Notes under the pieces: model-generated | What the model was told of the DNA's origin: nothing | What the model saw: the letters and a program-made list of their open reading frames with translations, nothing else | Databases searched by the model: none | Shown: in pieces, positions 53,509-64,000 of the stretch | How positions within the stretch are numbered: position 1 is the stretch's first letter | Layout of the letters: every line of letters begins with the position of its first letter | Position numbers and translations under genes: made by a program | Assembly (NCBI GenBank): GCA_023525715.1 | Contig: CM042011.1 | Span: 56,788,854-56,852,853, forward strand | Source: Cichorium intybus | Taxonomy: Eukaryota > Streptophyta > Magnoliopsida > Asterales > Asteraceae | Direction: 5' to 3' | Length of the DNA: 64,000 bases

Positions 53509-56005
53509 TTATTATTTAACATTTACTTTTATTCATGAAGGTAAATCGCATCAGGGAGCTTCCTCAAAACAGCAAAATAGTAGCCACACACACAGACAGT
53601 CCTGACGTATGCATTTTATTTCCATTTTTGGTCTATATTTAATTATTTTTTTATAGATTCTCTAATCAATAAAAACTTTTTAAAACCAGGTTCTTATTTG
53701 GGATGTTGAAGCTCAACCCAATCGCCATGCTCTCCTTGGTGCCACAGAGTCCCGACCTGATCTGGTGAGGGTCATTGTAGACAATCATAGCTCCATCACT
53801 ACCTTTTTACTTCACTCTTTTATCTTTCCATTATGTCATCATCTTTGCATACTTCTTAATTATGAAATGGAATTCTGTGTTCTTATTCATCTGGGTTTTG
53901 TGTAATTGTCTTAAAGTTTATTCCTTTTTTACCCTTCACCTTGCAGATCTTGACCGGTCATCAAGAAAATGCTGAATTTGCTCTTGCTATGTGCCAAAGT
54001 GAACCCTTTGTACTATCTGGAGGTGAGCTTGATAATTTTTTTAAATACTGAAACTATTCTTTTGAATTTTAATTCTGTAAATAACTAATTTAATTTAATT
54101 TTTGTAACAGGCAAGGATAAGTCAGTTGTGTTATGGAGTATTCATGATCACATTTCCACTTTAGCAACAGATTCAGGGGCAACAAAGTCTCCTGGATCTA
54201 ACGGTGGTAAAAGCCCGAAAACTGAAGATAAAATTACTGAAAGCCCTAAAATTCAGGCAAGGGGTATATTTCAAGGGCATCAGGATACTGTGGAGGATGT
54301 ACAATTTTGCCCCTCAAGGTATGTTACACTATCTTTTATCGTTTGAACATGATTCTTAAAATCTTATAGTCTTGTCATGTTTAATTTGCTAACTGGAATT
54401 TTGAATTTGTTATGAATGTGGCAAAGTGCACAAGAATTTTGTAGTGTTGGTGATGATTCTTGTCTTATTCTTTGGGATGCAAGAACCGGGTCTTCTCCAG
54501 TTGTTAAGGTGACTTTATTATTATTATTATTCATAAAGTGTTCTCAGGTTAAATGATGTTTGAAATTCTTTTAAGAAAAAGGCAAATTACAAAAAAGAGC
54601 GTTAGACATTGGACAATTTTGTGTTTAACAACTGATATTTTATTTATTTTCAATCAAACCATAATAGTTTCAGACATTTTTCCAAATTAACCATTTTGAC
54701 CTGCTATCAAGTATCAACGGTAATTTTCCAGGTCAAAATGGTTAATTTGGAAAAATGTTTCAAACTTTAATAGTTAAATAGGAAAAAAATAAAGTATTAA
54801 GTGGTTAAACCACAAAATTACCCAAAATATAATGGTTTTTATGTAATTTGCCCTTGAAAAAAATAATGGCACGTTTGGGAAAAGGGAAGGAAAAAAAAAT
54901 TGAGGGTAAAGTTGTAAAAAGTTAGGATGTAATGGGTAAATTTGCAAAAAGAAACACTCATATATAGCTTACCAGATTAAGTAGTGTTTTTATAAAGTCT
55001 GTTTTAAGTTTATTATGATGCTTTACAGGTGGAAAAAGCTCACAATGCTGATCTCCACTGTGTTGACTGGAACCCGATTGATGAAAATTTCATTTTGACG
55101 GGGTAAATCACATATTTATTGTCTTACTTTATTTATTTTTATTATTAATAGACAGACTAGACTTGTTTTATTGACATTTATTGAATATATATTATAGATC
55201 TGCTGATAACACTGTTCGTTTGTTTGACCGTCGAAACCTTACTTCCAATGGGGTCGGATCACCTGTCCACATATTTACAAACCACAATGCTGCTGTACTT
55301 TGTGTACAGGTATTATTTTTTTAAAGACGGTTTTACCCTTTTCTCTGTTTTAATCATAACATATTCATGGAGTTATGTTTCAGTGGTCTCCTGATAAATC
55401 TTCCATCTTTGGAAGCTCAGCTGAAGATGGTGTCTTGAACATCTGGGATCACAATAAGGTCGGGTTCACTTTTATTCTATTTTTTAAATAAATAATAACG
55501 TTAAATGCGCATTTACAATTTCATTTGTTTTATAATTATGTCTTTTAAGCATGTTTTTTCTCGTTTAGATTGGTGAACGTTCCGGTCCAGCCTCAAAATT
55601 TGCACCCGGGTTATTGTTCCGTCACTCTGGCCACCGGTACATATTCTTTTACCAACTTTATATTACATGTAAATACTAAATACATTATTTAATTATAAAT
55701 AATAAACGTTTTATTTTTTTACGATTACAGGGACAAGGTGGTTGATTTCCACTGGAACTCACATGATCCATGGACAATTGTCAGTGTATCAGATGATGGT
55801 GAAAGCACAGGTGGCGGTGGAACACTACAGGTAACAAGTGTTATTATTATTATTTTATTCTTCAAAATATATGATTATTAACTCTATTTGAAATTTTTTT
55901 ATGTAGATATGGAGGATGATTGATTTGATTCATAGACCACAAGAGGAGGTGATCAACGAGCTGGAGCAATTCAAATCGCATATCCTCACTTGTTCAACTC
56001 CATAA
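51955..56005 (+). CDS. MSI4: MSI4/FVE-like WD40 histone-binding protein
   Basis: Fifteen exons: 51955-52088, 52491-52554, 52848-52934, 53347-53409, 53541-53606, 53690-53764, 53947-54022, 54111-54318, 54427-54508, 55029-55102, 55198-55309, 55384-55458, 55569-55636, 55731-55830, 55907-56005. They give 460 aa in one frame with GT-AG introns. It begins with the RbAp46/48-type N-terminal helix (ERYSQWKTLVPILYDWL) and WPSLSCRWGP, followed by WD repeats ending VLIWD, VVLWS, LILWD, VRLFD, LNIWD and LQIWR. MSI4/FVE hallmarks are present (NSKIVATHTDSPDVL, SAQEFCSVGDDSC, LTGSADNTVRLFDRR). These proteins bind histones in HDAC and Polycomb-type complexes; Arabidopsis FVE promotes flowering by repressing FLC and acts in cold response. 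The ATG is the first in frame, but only about 13 residues precede the conserved PSVNERYSQWK, so the basic N-terminal tail of Arabidopsis MSI4 is absent. MSI5 is the alternative name. Confidence 0.9.
53458..53506. repeat. (TA)n microsatellite in an MSI4-like intron
   Basis: About 24 TA units in the intron between exons 4 and 5. Confidence 0.95.
54581..54853. mobile_element. Fold-back MITE in an MSI4-like intron
   Basis: The left arm (GGCAAATTACAAAAAAGAGC ... AAATTAACCATTTTGACCTG) is mirrored by the right arm (CAGGTCAAAATGGTTAATTT ... TTTATGTAATTTGCCC). Arms of about 125 bp enclose a loop of only about 20 bp. It lies in the intron 54509-55028. A-rich flanks (TTAAGAAAAA and TTGAAAAAAA) are similar but give no clean target duplication. 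Confidence 0.75.
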
Positions 56006-56369
56006 GATACAATCATTAAGAAACCTGAAGGTTGAATCCGTGTAATTTGTTATGTTGATGTGCTTTATGAGTTTGTTTTAGGGTAAGGATTTTATGTGCA
56101 TTATATTTAGACTTGTGTTGTAGAAACAGAAGACCATTATGTTGACTTTTTTTTTTTTTATTATTATTATTATTATTTAGGAGAGATTTGTATGTCCATG
56201 TTGTATTTCGTCTTTCCAGGAATGAAACTTGAAAGTCACGTATGAGAGCTGGAAAAATTGTTGGTTGGTGGGGTTTGGTAATGTGTCAAATCGAGTCAAC
56301 TTGACCCAATGTGTTTTGAAATGATTGATGTGTTAAATACTTAAATATGATTATAAATTTATATTATAG
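56006..56369. other. 3' UTR and flank of the MSI4-like gene
   Basis: Follows the stop codon and probably includes the 3' UTR. A poly-T/(ATT)n run lies at about 56148-56178. No other gene was seen. Confidence 0.4.
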
Positions 56370-56560
56370 ACTTTCCTCCTTTGGGGAATCTAGAACTTTA
56401 GGATGAATGTGTGGAGTTTGGAATGGTAATTTTAAGGTTTTTGCTACACTAGCGAGGTTTGATAGACATGAGGATAGCTATGAGACAAAGAGTGCTAATG
56501 TTGTCAAACCGAAACCGACACATGAACATGAGATGCTTACTCTCCTAACCGACTATTATG
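56370..56560. repeat. Left copy of a ~190-bp dispersed direct repeat
   Basis: Shares ACTTTCCTCCT, AGAACTTTAGGATGAATGTG, TTAATTTTAAGGTTTTTG-type and CATGAGGATAG(C/T)TATGAGACA blocks, in order and orientation, with 60095-60360. Confidence 0.65.
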
Positions 56561-58265
56561 TTAGTTCATCTTGACTTGTTGAAAGTCTTTATTACAAATA
56601 ACCGATAATGTCATAATAGGGTAATAAACTTTTTAAATTGTTCAAAAAACACCATCAAACTAAAAAAAACGTCATCAGAAGGTAACTAACTATTGTTTGC
56701 CTTTTTTAAAGTACCATTCCTACTAAGAATATCCAATATACTCGATTAAAAGGTCAAGTGGGTTTGCCGAGTTGTTTTAAACGACGTCGCGTTGAACATA
56801 CATGGATTTAATTTATGTTAGTGTTCAAAAAACGCTATTTTGCATCCTTTATATATTTTTGTGCTCTAAATCCATGTATCAACCACAACAAAATTTTAGT
56901 TGATGAACAAAATATGATGTCCACTGCATACACATCAAAGAAATCATTCGTCACTTTTGGTTAACAAGAAATCAATCTCATATTCAACAGACAAATGGAT
57001 CTGTAGTTCCACAGTATCAAAATGTCAATAAGTATACAACCATTGAATTTGTGGTGATTGTTAATTACCTACAAGGAAAAGGACATCTTGGACAAAGTTG
57101 AATCCAGTAAGAAGGTTTTTGGTGTGTTCAAATTCATTGTCTCAAACAAGCCAAAAATGTGATTTTTTAAGCGGATTAACCCAAAACATATTATACAATG
57201 GTATAAGTTGTTTTGTTTCAAACATATGAGAAGTTAAGAAATACCATAACACCTCAAGAAATGAAGTCTAAGATGTAAGAGGAAATGAAGGCCAAGCTTG
57301 AAGAAATGAAGGTCAAGTTTGAACAATAAATAAAGATGATGGAACTAAAAACAAAGAAGTTGGAAAAAGAAATCCAGAAATGGGAATTGGATGTTTTACT
57401 TATGGGGTTGCTTTTTAGAAGAATATATAGTAGGTTTTTAGTTCAAATTGTTGTTTATGGTAGAAAAAATGAAAGATTATGTCAAATGGTTATTGATTCT
57501 AAAAGTTGTTATTGTTTGGAAGGTTTATGGTGCCTTTTTTTTTGTCTTAGATGCTATGTAATCAATGTTGGTTTAATGTAATGAAAGTTGTGTTTTGTTT
57601 ATTTTCATGGCAAAAAACCCCTTTTATAGCAATCTACTTCAAAAAATTTGATTTTATAGCAATATACTTTCTAAAATGAGTATTTTAGAAAGTATATTAC
57701 TCTAAATCGAAAGTTCTACATAGTAGAATGCTAAGTATAATATTTTTTTCTAGAAACTGTCAAACAATGGTAGAAACCGATTTTTTTGGCAATATACTAT
57801 GCACACCTTTTATTTTGTAGAAATGTAATTTCTAAAATGAGTATCTTAGAAAGTACATTGCTATAAATTGAAAGATTTACAAAGTAGAATGCAAAATATA
57901 GCAAATCTACTACAAAAAAAGGTCAAAAAATCTTATCTTTTAAAAAACTACATTTCTATTTAAAAGACTTTTATGAAAGTACATTATTGTTTTACGAAAG
58001 TAGAAAGCTATTATAGAAAACCAAACTTATTCCATGTTTTAAATTCCAACTACTCATTCAAGAAAACAATAAGTTCAATGTAATTTGGGGACTACCATTA
58101 AGTATAATAGTTTCCACTCGGATTTACTTATACCAAAACAAAAAGGATACTTCCCTAGGTGTTACTGCTACTAACATATGTGCCTAATAAAATGTGCTTC
58201 TAATGACAAACAAAAGCTGGTGGACCACAACACACACACCCTAAAGTGACCGGATCGTCTTGGCT
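56561..58265. other. Transposon-like debris with a coiled-coil scrap
   Basis: No intact gene. About 57245-57400 encodes, with two in-frame stops, a heptad-like charged stretch (EEMKAKLEEMKVKFEQ, KKLEKEIQKWEL) like the coiled-coil tails of some transposon-associated proteins. From about 57610 to 58020 ATAGCAATATACTTTCTAAAA-type repeats occur, related to the array at 59.3-59.8 kb. Confidence 0.4.
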
Positions 58266-58287
58266 ACTTCCAGCCCCTCCTATATTC

Positions 58288-59245
58288 CTACTCGACTTTA
58301 TATTCAGAATTCTTTCTGACTTGTTTCTTAGCTTGTTGACTATAAGGTGTGTTCACTATAAGGTGTGCAGGTACTTGGACTTCCTTATTATCTTCCATCA
58401 TTTGTGTTGGTAAAATCTGGTTAGCTGCACAAGCTCCTACATCATCCGTAACTTTATTTAGATCCTCTTGAGCATGCGCCTCTTCAACTCTTATTTCATC
58501 ATCCATATCGTCATCATAAAAATTTGATTTCTCATCTAATATGTTATCAATGCCATCTTGATAATTTTTTTCCTAGTCATTGTTTCTTTCACTCACAATC
58601 TTCTTCTTCCTAGTTGTCATCTTTCTTCTGGACTTTGCATTTGAAGTACCTGAAAATGATAAATATATTTAAATAATTTTTTTTTGAAAACATGAGAATG
58701 AATATGATTGGTTTATGTAGTATATTTTTCTTCTTTTTCGAGCATCAAGCCATGTTATGGTCTCTAGCTTTGCAAATGCTACAAGTAACAATCACCCCAT
58801 TTTACGAATTGATTGCTTATCCTTTTCAATTGGGTGTATTTTCTTTTTGATTGTTGGCTTTCCAGGCATTCGTCTGTTTTTAGGAGGCAAAGGTGGAATG
58901 TATAAAGTTTTATGCCACATCATAGAGCCATTTATTAGCTTCTGTCCATACATGTAAAGACAATATTATTTATTGAATTTTAATTGTGAAATATGCAACT
59001 ATATTGCCATTAACTACATTTAACTGTATGCATTTAGAACCATGTTCATTGAAAACCATGGATGCACATATCTATTGACATTATGGTTGATGTAGCTTAA
59101 TGCACCCACTCCATATACACATGGTAATCCTGTTAACTGTGACACCCTACATGTACATGTCCTTGAGTCAATGTTGAACACATAAGCATGAGTTTTGTAC
59201 CTTTCTTCAAACTCATGAAAACCATTCGAGCAAATTTCCCAAAAC
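58288..59245 (-). pseudogene. C-terminal remnant of a second MULE transposase
   Basis: Read on the minus strand from 59245 downward: a SWIM-finger-like segment (CTCRVSQLTGLPCVYGVGAL, where Tyr stands in the expected final His), then NHNVNRYVHPWFSMNMVLNAY. An intron-like gap leads to MYGQKLINGSMMWHKTLYIP, PPKNRRMPGKP and a basic stretch. A frameshifted zinc knuckle follows (CSICKARDHNMA, then stop, C), then an acidic tail (MDDEIRVEEAHAQED). The order SWIM, P-x-RRMPG(R/K)P, zinc knuckle is typical of MuDR-type transposases. The catalytic part was not found, and the frame is broken. Confidence 0.65.
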
Positions 59246-59267
59246 CTGTTACATAAACTACAATGTC

Positions 59268-59780
59268 TAAAAGATTTTTTCCCAACAAATCCTTAATAGT
59301 GGAAAAAAAGCTTTTTTAGCATTATACTTTATAAACCTTTGGTTTTATAGAAATTTACTTTCTAAAACACTTTTTTCTAAAGTTCATTGCTATAAAACTA
59401 AAGGTTTACAAAGTACAATGCTTAAAAGATTTTTTTCCCCAAAAATTCATAACTGTGGCAAAAGCGCTCTCTTTAAGCATTATACCTTATAAATCTTTGG
59501 TTTTATAGCAACATACTTTCTAAAACACTCTTTTTCTAAAGTTCATTGCTATAAAACTAAAAGGTTTACAAAGTGCAATACTTAAAATTTTTTTTCCCAA
59601 AAAGTTCATAATTGTGGCAAAAGCGCTCTTTTTAAGCATTATACTTTATAAATATTTGGTTTTATAGCAACATACTTTCTAAAACACTCTTTTGCTAAAG
59701 TTCATTGCTATAAAACTAAAAGGTTTACAAAGTACAATGCTTAAAAGATATTTTTCTAGAAACTCCATAATAGTGGCATG
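59268..59780. repeat. Tandem array of ~155-bp units
   Basis: Three units plus a partial one share AAAGATTTTTTTCCC, TTTAAGCATTATACTTTATAA and GGTTTTATAGCAACATACTT, then AAGTTCATTGCTATAAAACT and GGTTTACAAAGTACAATGCT. Unit starts lie near 59268, 59427, 59584 and 59742. Confidence 0.75.
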
Positions 59781-60094
59781 CTACATATCCTAATGGTTTT
59801 ATAGCAATGTACTTTATAAGAATTTTTCCAGAAACTATGAAGAAAATAGTAACTCTATAGTACTTTTAGTTCATTAGTTTTGTGTTTGATGGATTGGGCA
59901 TAACTGCATATCCCATTTCTGTCTCTTCTATTTCATCGTGTATACCCCATTCATTGCATATCAAACAGATTTCTTCAAGCACGGTAATCTGGGTTTCTTT
60001 CATGTTTGCATTATAGTAGAATTAAAACTTTCACAAATTCTGTCATCAACAACATCGCAACATCTATCCACTTCAAATTAATACTATATATTAC

Positions 60095-60360
60095 AAACTT
60101 TCCTCCTCTTTTAAGGAACCGAGAACTTTAGGATGAATGTGTCAAGTTTAGAACGATGATTGAGGTGTTCATGAAGTTGGGAAGAGTTTTAGTTTTGTTT
60201 GGTTCATTAGGGTGGACGATACACAAAATTTGATATGTAATTTCAGATTGTTAATTTTAAGGTTTTTGTTACACCAACTTGTCAAACCGACACATAAACA
60301 TGAGGATAGTTATGAGACAAAGAGTGTTAATGTTGTCAAACCGACACATAAACATGAGGA
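60095..60360. repeat. Right copy of the ~190-bp dispersed direct repeat
   Basis: Matches 56370-56560 in the same orientation with an extra ~70 bp in the middle. Its last part (GACACATAAACATGAGGA) is itself duplicated at about 60288 and 60341. Confidence 0.65.
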
Positions 60361-60733
60361 GGGTTACTCTCATAATTGACACATAAAAATGGCTCACCCT
60401 AAACTTTTGCAATGTCGACTTCAACCATATATACTCTAATATTCCATCGAACCATTGTTGCTTTCACAAAGATTGAATGATGTTGAGAAGTTAGGGTTTT
60501 CCAGAAATTGAAATGGAATGAGAGTGCGAGTTTCTTTTTTTTACGTGAACGAATCATCGGAATGGGGAGAGACGATGGCACGAGTTTCATTTTTCCATTT
60601 AGGCGCCATGAATAAAATAACAAAATTACCCCTGATGTGCCAGGTACGTAGGGGCTCTTAACGGAGGGGTTAACGACTAATGGACAAAGGGACCAAACAC
60701 GTAGTAAAAACAAAAGTGGGGGATGGCCATAGT
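60361..60733. other. Spacer left of the LTR retrotransposon
   Basis: No gene supported. It is the insertion site of the LTR element that follows. The left target-duplication candidate is the five bases before 60734, but the right copy is outside the window. Confidence 0.35.
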
Positions 60734-61589
60734 TGTAACGCCAAGATACTCTTTTTATAAATATAATAAAAAGGGTAAAATGGTCATTTTACCTTGGAAG
60801 GGTAAATTGGTCTTTTGGACAGAAAAGTATTTGAGTTGAAATAATATTTTGAGTTTTGAACTTAAAATGTTATAAAAATTGATTTTTGGTCGTTTTACCG
60901 TAAAAGGGTAATTTGGTCATTTGACCATGTGAAAGACCAAATATGAAAAATATTGTTGGTTGTGGCCAAAATGTAAGAAATGGAAGTTTTATTGTAATAA
61001 AACTTGATTATTGTGGTCAAAGTTCAAGAAATGAAACTTAGGGACCAAATTTGTAAAAATTGAGGTATAAATAGGAGAGTTGACTCTCCTATTGGGGGCT
61101 GTCCATTTTCAGCAACGGGAGAAGGATTTGAGAGGCTATTTTCTGCAGGAAATCATGAGGAGAAACAAGAACTTGAATCAATTGTTGGAGAATAATGATT
61201 CCAAGCAATTAAGGTTAGTAATTGACTCTTTAAGTCAACCTCTCGATTGTGTTCTTGTTTTGGTATTTTAGAAACTGAAATTTGTACATTTCAGTTGTGA
61301 TTATGTGGTTTAATTGGTTTATTACTTCCATTGAGTCATGCTTGAAAGGACTTAACTCAAGAAAGTGGAAGTAGGTTGTTATTAGTGATGAATTTGAAGT
61401 TTTGGGGTTGTTAGAACTAAGAACCCTAATTCTTCATTTTGATTGATTTGGTTGTTTTGGATGGTTGAAAACCTGGTTAAAGTATAAGGTTTTAGTCCTA
61501 GAACAAACCCCAATCGATTAAGGACCTGATTAAGGACTTAATGGCCAAAAACTGCTTGCTACAGTGCATAAATCGCGACTGTCCAGGAG

Positions 61590-61680
61590 CTCTGCCCAGG
61601 CGCAGGGCGCAGTGCGCCCAGGATCAGGGCGGGGTGCGCCCAGGCGCAGTGCGCCTGATTCCTGGCGCAGTGCGCCTCCA
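61590..61680. repeat. GC-rich GCGCAGTGCGCC repeats in the LTR
   Basis: About four copies of (G)GCGCAGTGCGCC(C/T) variants, partly palindromic, in an otherwise A/T-rich LTR. Same relative position as the palindrome clusters in the solo LTRs. Confidence 0.7.
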
Positions 61681-62289
61681 AGCAGGGGCAGGCAGGGGAC
61701 TTCCGACTCGCTAACTTTCGTTCGGCTTGTCCGTTTTAGCTCAAATTTGGACCATAGGCTCGTTATGGTCTGAAAAGTTTGGGAAAATTATTAAGTTGAG
61801 TTTTCGACCCCTCGGGGGCACTGTAGACCGATCCGAATGCCTCGGTGAATAGTAAAATTCATATAAAGTTAGTAAACGGAAAGTTTATTAACTAGGCATT
61901 GTTTATAATGATATTGTATTGAACTCTATGGTATTAGAGTTAATTGGAATGACTATTAACCTATTATCATTTGGTATATAAATGATTATATAGGTGTGGG
62001 ACGAAATGGTTGTGGTGCACTCAAAGGCAAGAAACAACCGGGATATAAATGCGGCTAACATCCAGGTGAGTAATCTCACTGATATCATATATGATATATG
62101 ATGATTGAGTTGTTACAGGTTGAAATTGACTTGTGGGACGAAAATGACAAGTTTGAAGATATATGAAGACGACAATACCAGATAAGCCGTGAGTCTGATA
62201 AAGACAAGAACGGAGCTGTGAGTCAACAATATTGACATGACAATATCGGATAAGCCGTGAGTCTATTATAGACAAGAACGGAGCTGTGA

Positions 62290-62680
62290 GTCAGTCAATA
62301 AAATACAATGACAATACCGGAACCAGCCGTGAGTCAATAAAATACAATGACAATACCGGAACCAGCCGTGAGTCAATAAAATACAATGACAATACCGGAA
62401 CCAGCCGTGAGTCAATAAAATACAATGACAATACCGGAACCAGCCGTGAGTCAATAAAACTTATATAGACAAGACCGGGACCAGCCGTGAGTCTAGGCAA
62501 CAGCGGGATTTTCCTGTGAGCCATATATTTACTTTTATAGACAATACCGGGACCAGCCGTGAGTCTAGGCAACAGCGGGATTTTCCTGTGAGCCATATAT
62601 TTACTTTTATAGACAATACCGGAACCAGCCGTGAGTCTAGGCAACAGCGGGATCTTCCCGTGAGCCATATTTGATCGTGA
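62290..62680. repeat. 39-bp and 72-bp tandem arrays in the LTR
   Basis: Unit 1 is 39 bp with GTGAGTCAATAAAA starting at 62329, 62368, 62407 and 62446, almost without mismatch. Unit 2 is 72 bp with TATAGACAA starting at 62464, 62536 and 62608. Both share ACCGG(A/G)ACCAGCCGTGAGTC. Lengths divisible by three keep frames open on both strands, so open frames here do not imply genes. Confidence 0.9.
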
Positions 62681-63468
62681 AGAAACTGTTAATAGACGGT
62701 ACGGCCAATTGTGGCTATGATATTCCGATGCGGCCTTGTCGGCTATGTCTCCGATGCGGCCTTCGGGCTATGATTTGTTACAGGTACATGGTACGGCCTT
62801 TTTGGGTATGATATCGGGTATTAAACCCAGTTAGTGCGGCCTGCGGGCTATGATTCATATGCAAGGAATGATTTGGTACGGCTTGTATAGCCACGACAAA
62901 TGATATGACTTATATAGTCATGATATATATGGAATAGTCAAGTATGACTAAGCAAGATGGGACAGAAATGATACAGAACTGGTTTGAATGGTATGCAAAT
63001 AACAGAGTAGACATGATAAAGTGATTGGATAATCACATGATATGTGATTAGCTGGTAGAGCTAGTACTTTGGATACGAAATCCTCAGATACATACGGTTA
63101 GCCAGTAAGGCTAGTAGTCTGGATTCGATATCCAGACAGTTATATGAATGTATTTGTATTGTACACGTTATTTGCAGATATGATTACTCACTGAGCTTTG
63201 TAGCTCATACCGTTTGTTAAATGTCCCTGCAGGTTAGCATGATACTGATAGGGGACAAGATAGAGTCCGTGACTTTGAAGTGGGACTCGTAGATGCTGTC
63301 AGTAGCAGCCCGGCTTCAAAGGAGATTATGGTATTATATACTCTCCTTGATACACTTGTACCCGTGTTTCTTAAAAATATACCCCTTTGTTATGGTTTTA
63401 TGTATAAAAACTTGTATTTTAAATGAAAAATTTTCAGGGGTGTTTTGTTTTAAAAGCCGGGTGTTACA

Positions 63469-64000
63469 AGTTGGTATCAGAGCCGTGGTTTAAGTGAACT
63501 AGGTGTCTATAGAGTAGATTCCTGGACTTAAACCCTGAGATAGTAGACACGATGCATAGTTAGGTGTATATAGCTGTTATTATACATATATAACCTAACT
63601 GTTGCTAACTTCTGACGTATAAGAAGTATAAATTGTAAAACTCCTTGGGAGACATTTAGGGTGCGAAGCTCTAGGAAATGGACCAACCCTTCTCAAGACT
63701 CCGTTGTACGTGGAGCAAAAAGGTGACGAAAAGCAGAAAAATCCACTTGACAAGCAGTAGTAGCTGTAGTGGTCAGAAAAAGAAATCGGTTGCTCACCTT
63801 GGTTGATATTCAAGGTGAAAGAATAGTAGTTGAGACTACAAGAAAAGCAGAAATGTTAGTGGACTTCTCAGAAGAAGTTAACACGAATAGGGTCTAACCT
63901 CAAAGGGAAGGGACCAGAATGAAAAGATGATTTGTAAAAGAAGTGCAGGAAAAGCACTCAAAACATTTTAGAGTGAGACTCTATCGTTGATATGCTGAAA
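63469..64000 (+). mobile_element. Start of the retrotransposon internal region
   Basis: The primer-binding site TGGTATCAGAGCC is at 63472-63484. The following ~500 bp is untranslated leader with no gag frame yet recognisable. The element continues past the window end. Confidence 0.75.

Larger units (their letters stand above)
60734..63468 (+). mobile_element. 5' LTR of a Ty3-type retrotransposon
   Basis: Starts TGTAACGCCAAG and ends CCGGGTGTTACA. It is followed after 3 nt by TGGTATCAGAGCC, complementary to the 3' end of initiator tRNA-Met, which marks it as a 5' LTR. It is about 2.7 kb. A TATA box, TATAAATA, is at 61066. A GC-rich cluster of GCGCAGTGCGCC motifs is at about 61590-61680. Tandem arrays of 39 bp and 72 bp lie near 62.3-62.7 kb, and a TGCGGCCT...GGGCTATGAT array at about 62700-62860. 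The long LTR and GGTGTTACA end suggest a Tekay-like chromovirus; that is inference. Confidence 0.85.

Noticed and set aside
62290..62680. Regular repeats resembling a CRISPR array
   Set aside because: Units are directly tandem with no unique spacers, lie inside an LTR, and the DNA is plant nuclear.
63595..63813. Minus-strand open frame next to the primer-binding site
   Set aside because: It lies in the leader of a plus-strand retrotransposon and has no recognisable domain.

Overview
The window is plant nuclear DNA. Its genes have many short exons with GT-AG introns, the long AT-rich spacers are full of (TA)n microsatellites, and several plant transposon superfamilies are present (long-LTR retrotransposons, Mutator-like elements or MULEs, CACTA, hAT, a probable Helitron). 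The three host genes have clear eudicot relatives. The repeat style suggests a large eudicot genome, possibly Asteraceae, but that is inference. No rRNA, confident tRNA, CRISPR or prokaryotic system was seen.

Layout. 1-6.8 kb: repeat-rich spacer with two solo LTRs (2399-4063 and 4415-6412), each bordered by a perfect 5-bp target duplication. 6.8-25.4 kb: five terminal-inverted-repeat (TIR) elements in a row, separated from each other only by long (TA)n tracts. The last (13411-25318, about 11.9 kb) is a coding MULE with a ULP1-type cysteine protease gene (+) and a FAR1/MULE-type transposase gene (-). The transposase gene is interrupted by a 2.3-kb CACTA element with a CAC target duplication. 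A third solo LTR lies inside one of the smaller elements. 26.0-30.2 kb: an ALE2-like receptor kinase gene (+). 31-35.6 kb: AT-rich spacer with a 91-bp tandem array. 35.7-40.6 kb: an RHD3/atlastin-type GTPase gene (-). 41.5-50.3 kb: transposon debris (hAT element, decayed MULE transposase, degenerate tandem repeats, compound microsatellites, candidate Helitron, GRF zinc-finger pseudogene). 50506-51769: a Pack-MULE with a perfect 9-bp target duplication carrying pieces of a 3-ketoacyl-CoA synthase gene. 51.96-56.0 kb: an MSI4/FVE-like WD40 gene (+). 56-60.7 kb: more MULE remnants and repeats. 60734-63468: a complete 5' LTR followed by a tRNA-Met-type primer-binding site; the internal retrotransposon region runs off the window.

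The three host genes look intact and unrelated in function: cell-surface signalling, ER shaping, and histone or Polycomb-type chromatin regulation. The most interesting part is the microsatellite-targeting MULE group at 6.8-25.4 kb. The coding element and its non-coding neighbours share (TA)n flanks, similar terminal bases and a recurrent TTCA-N4-TGAA dyad. This suggests a transposase that inserts repeatedly into TA microsatellites and mobilises the small elements in trans.
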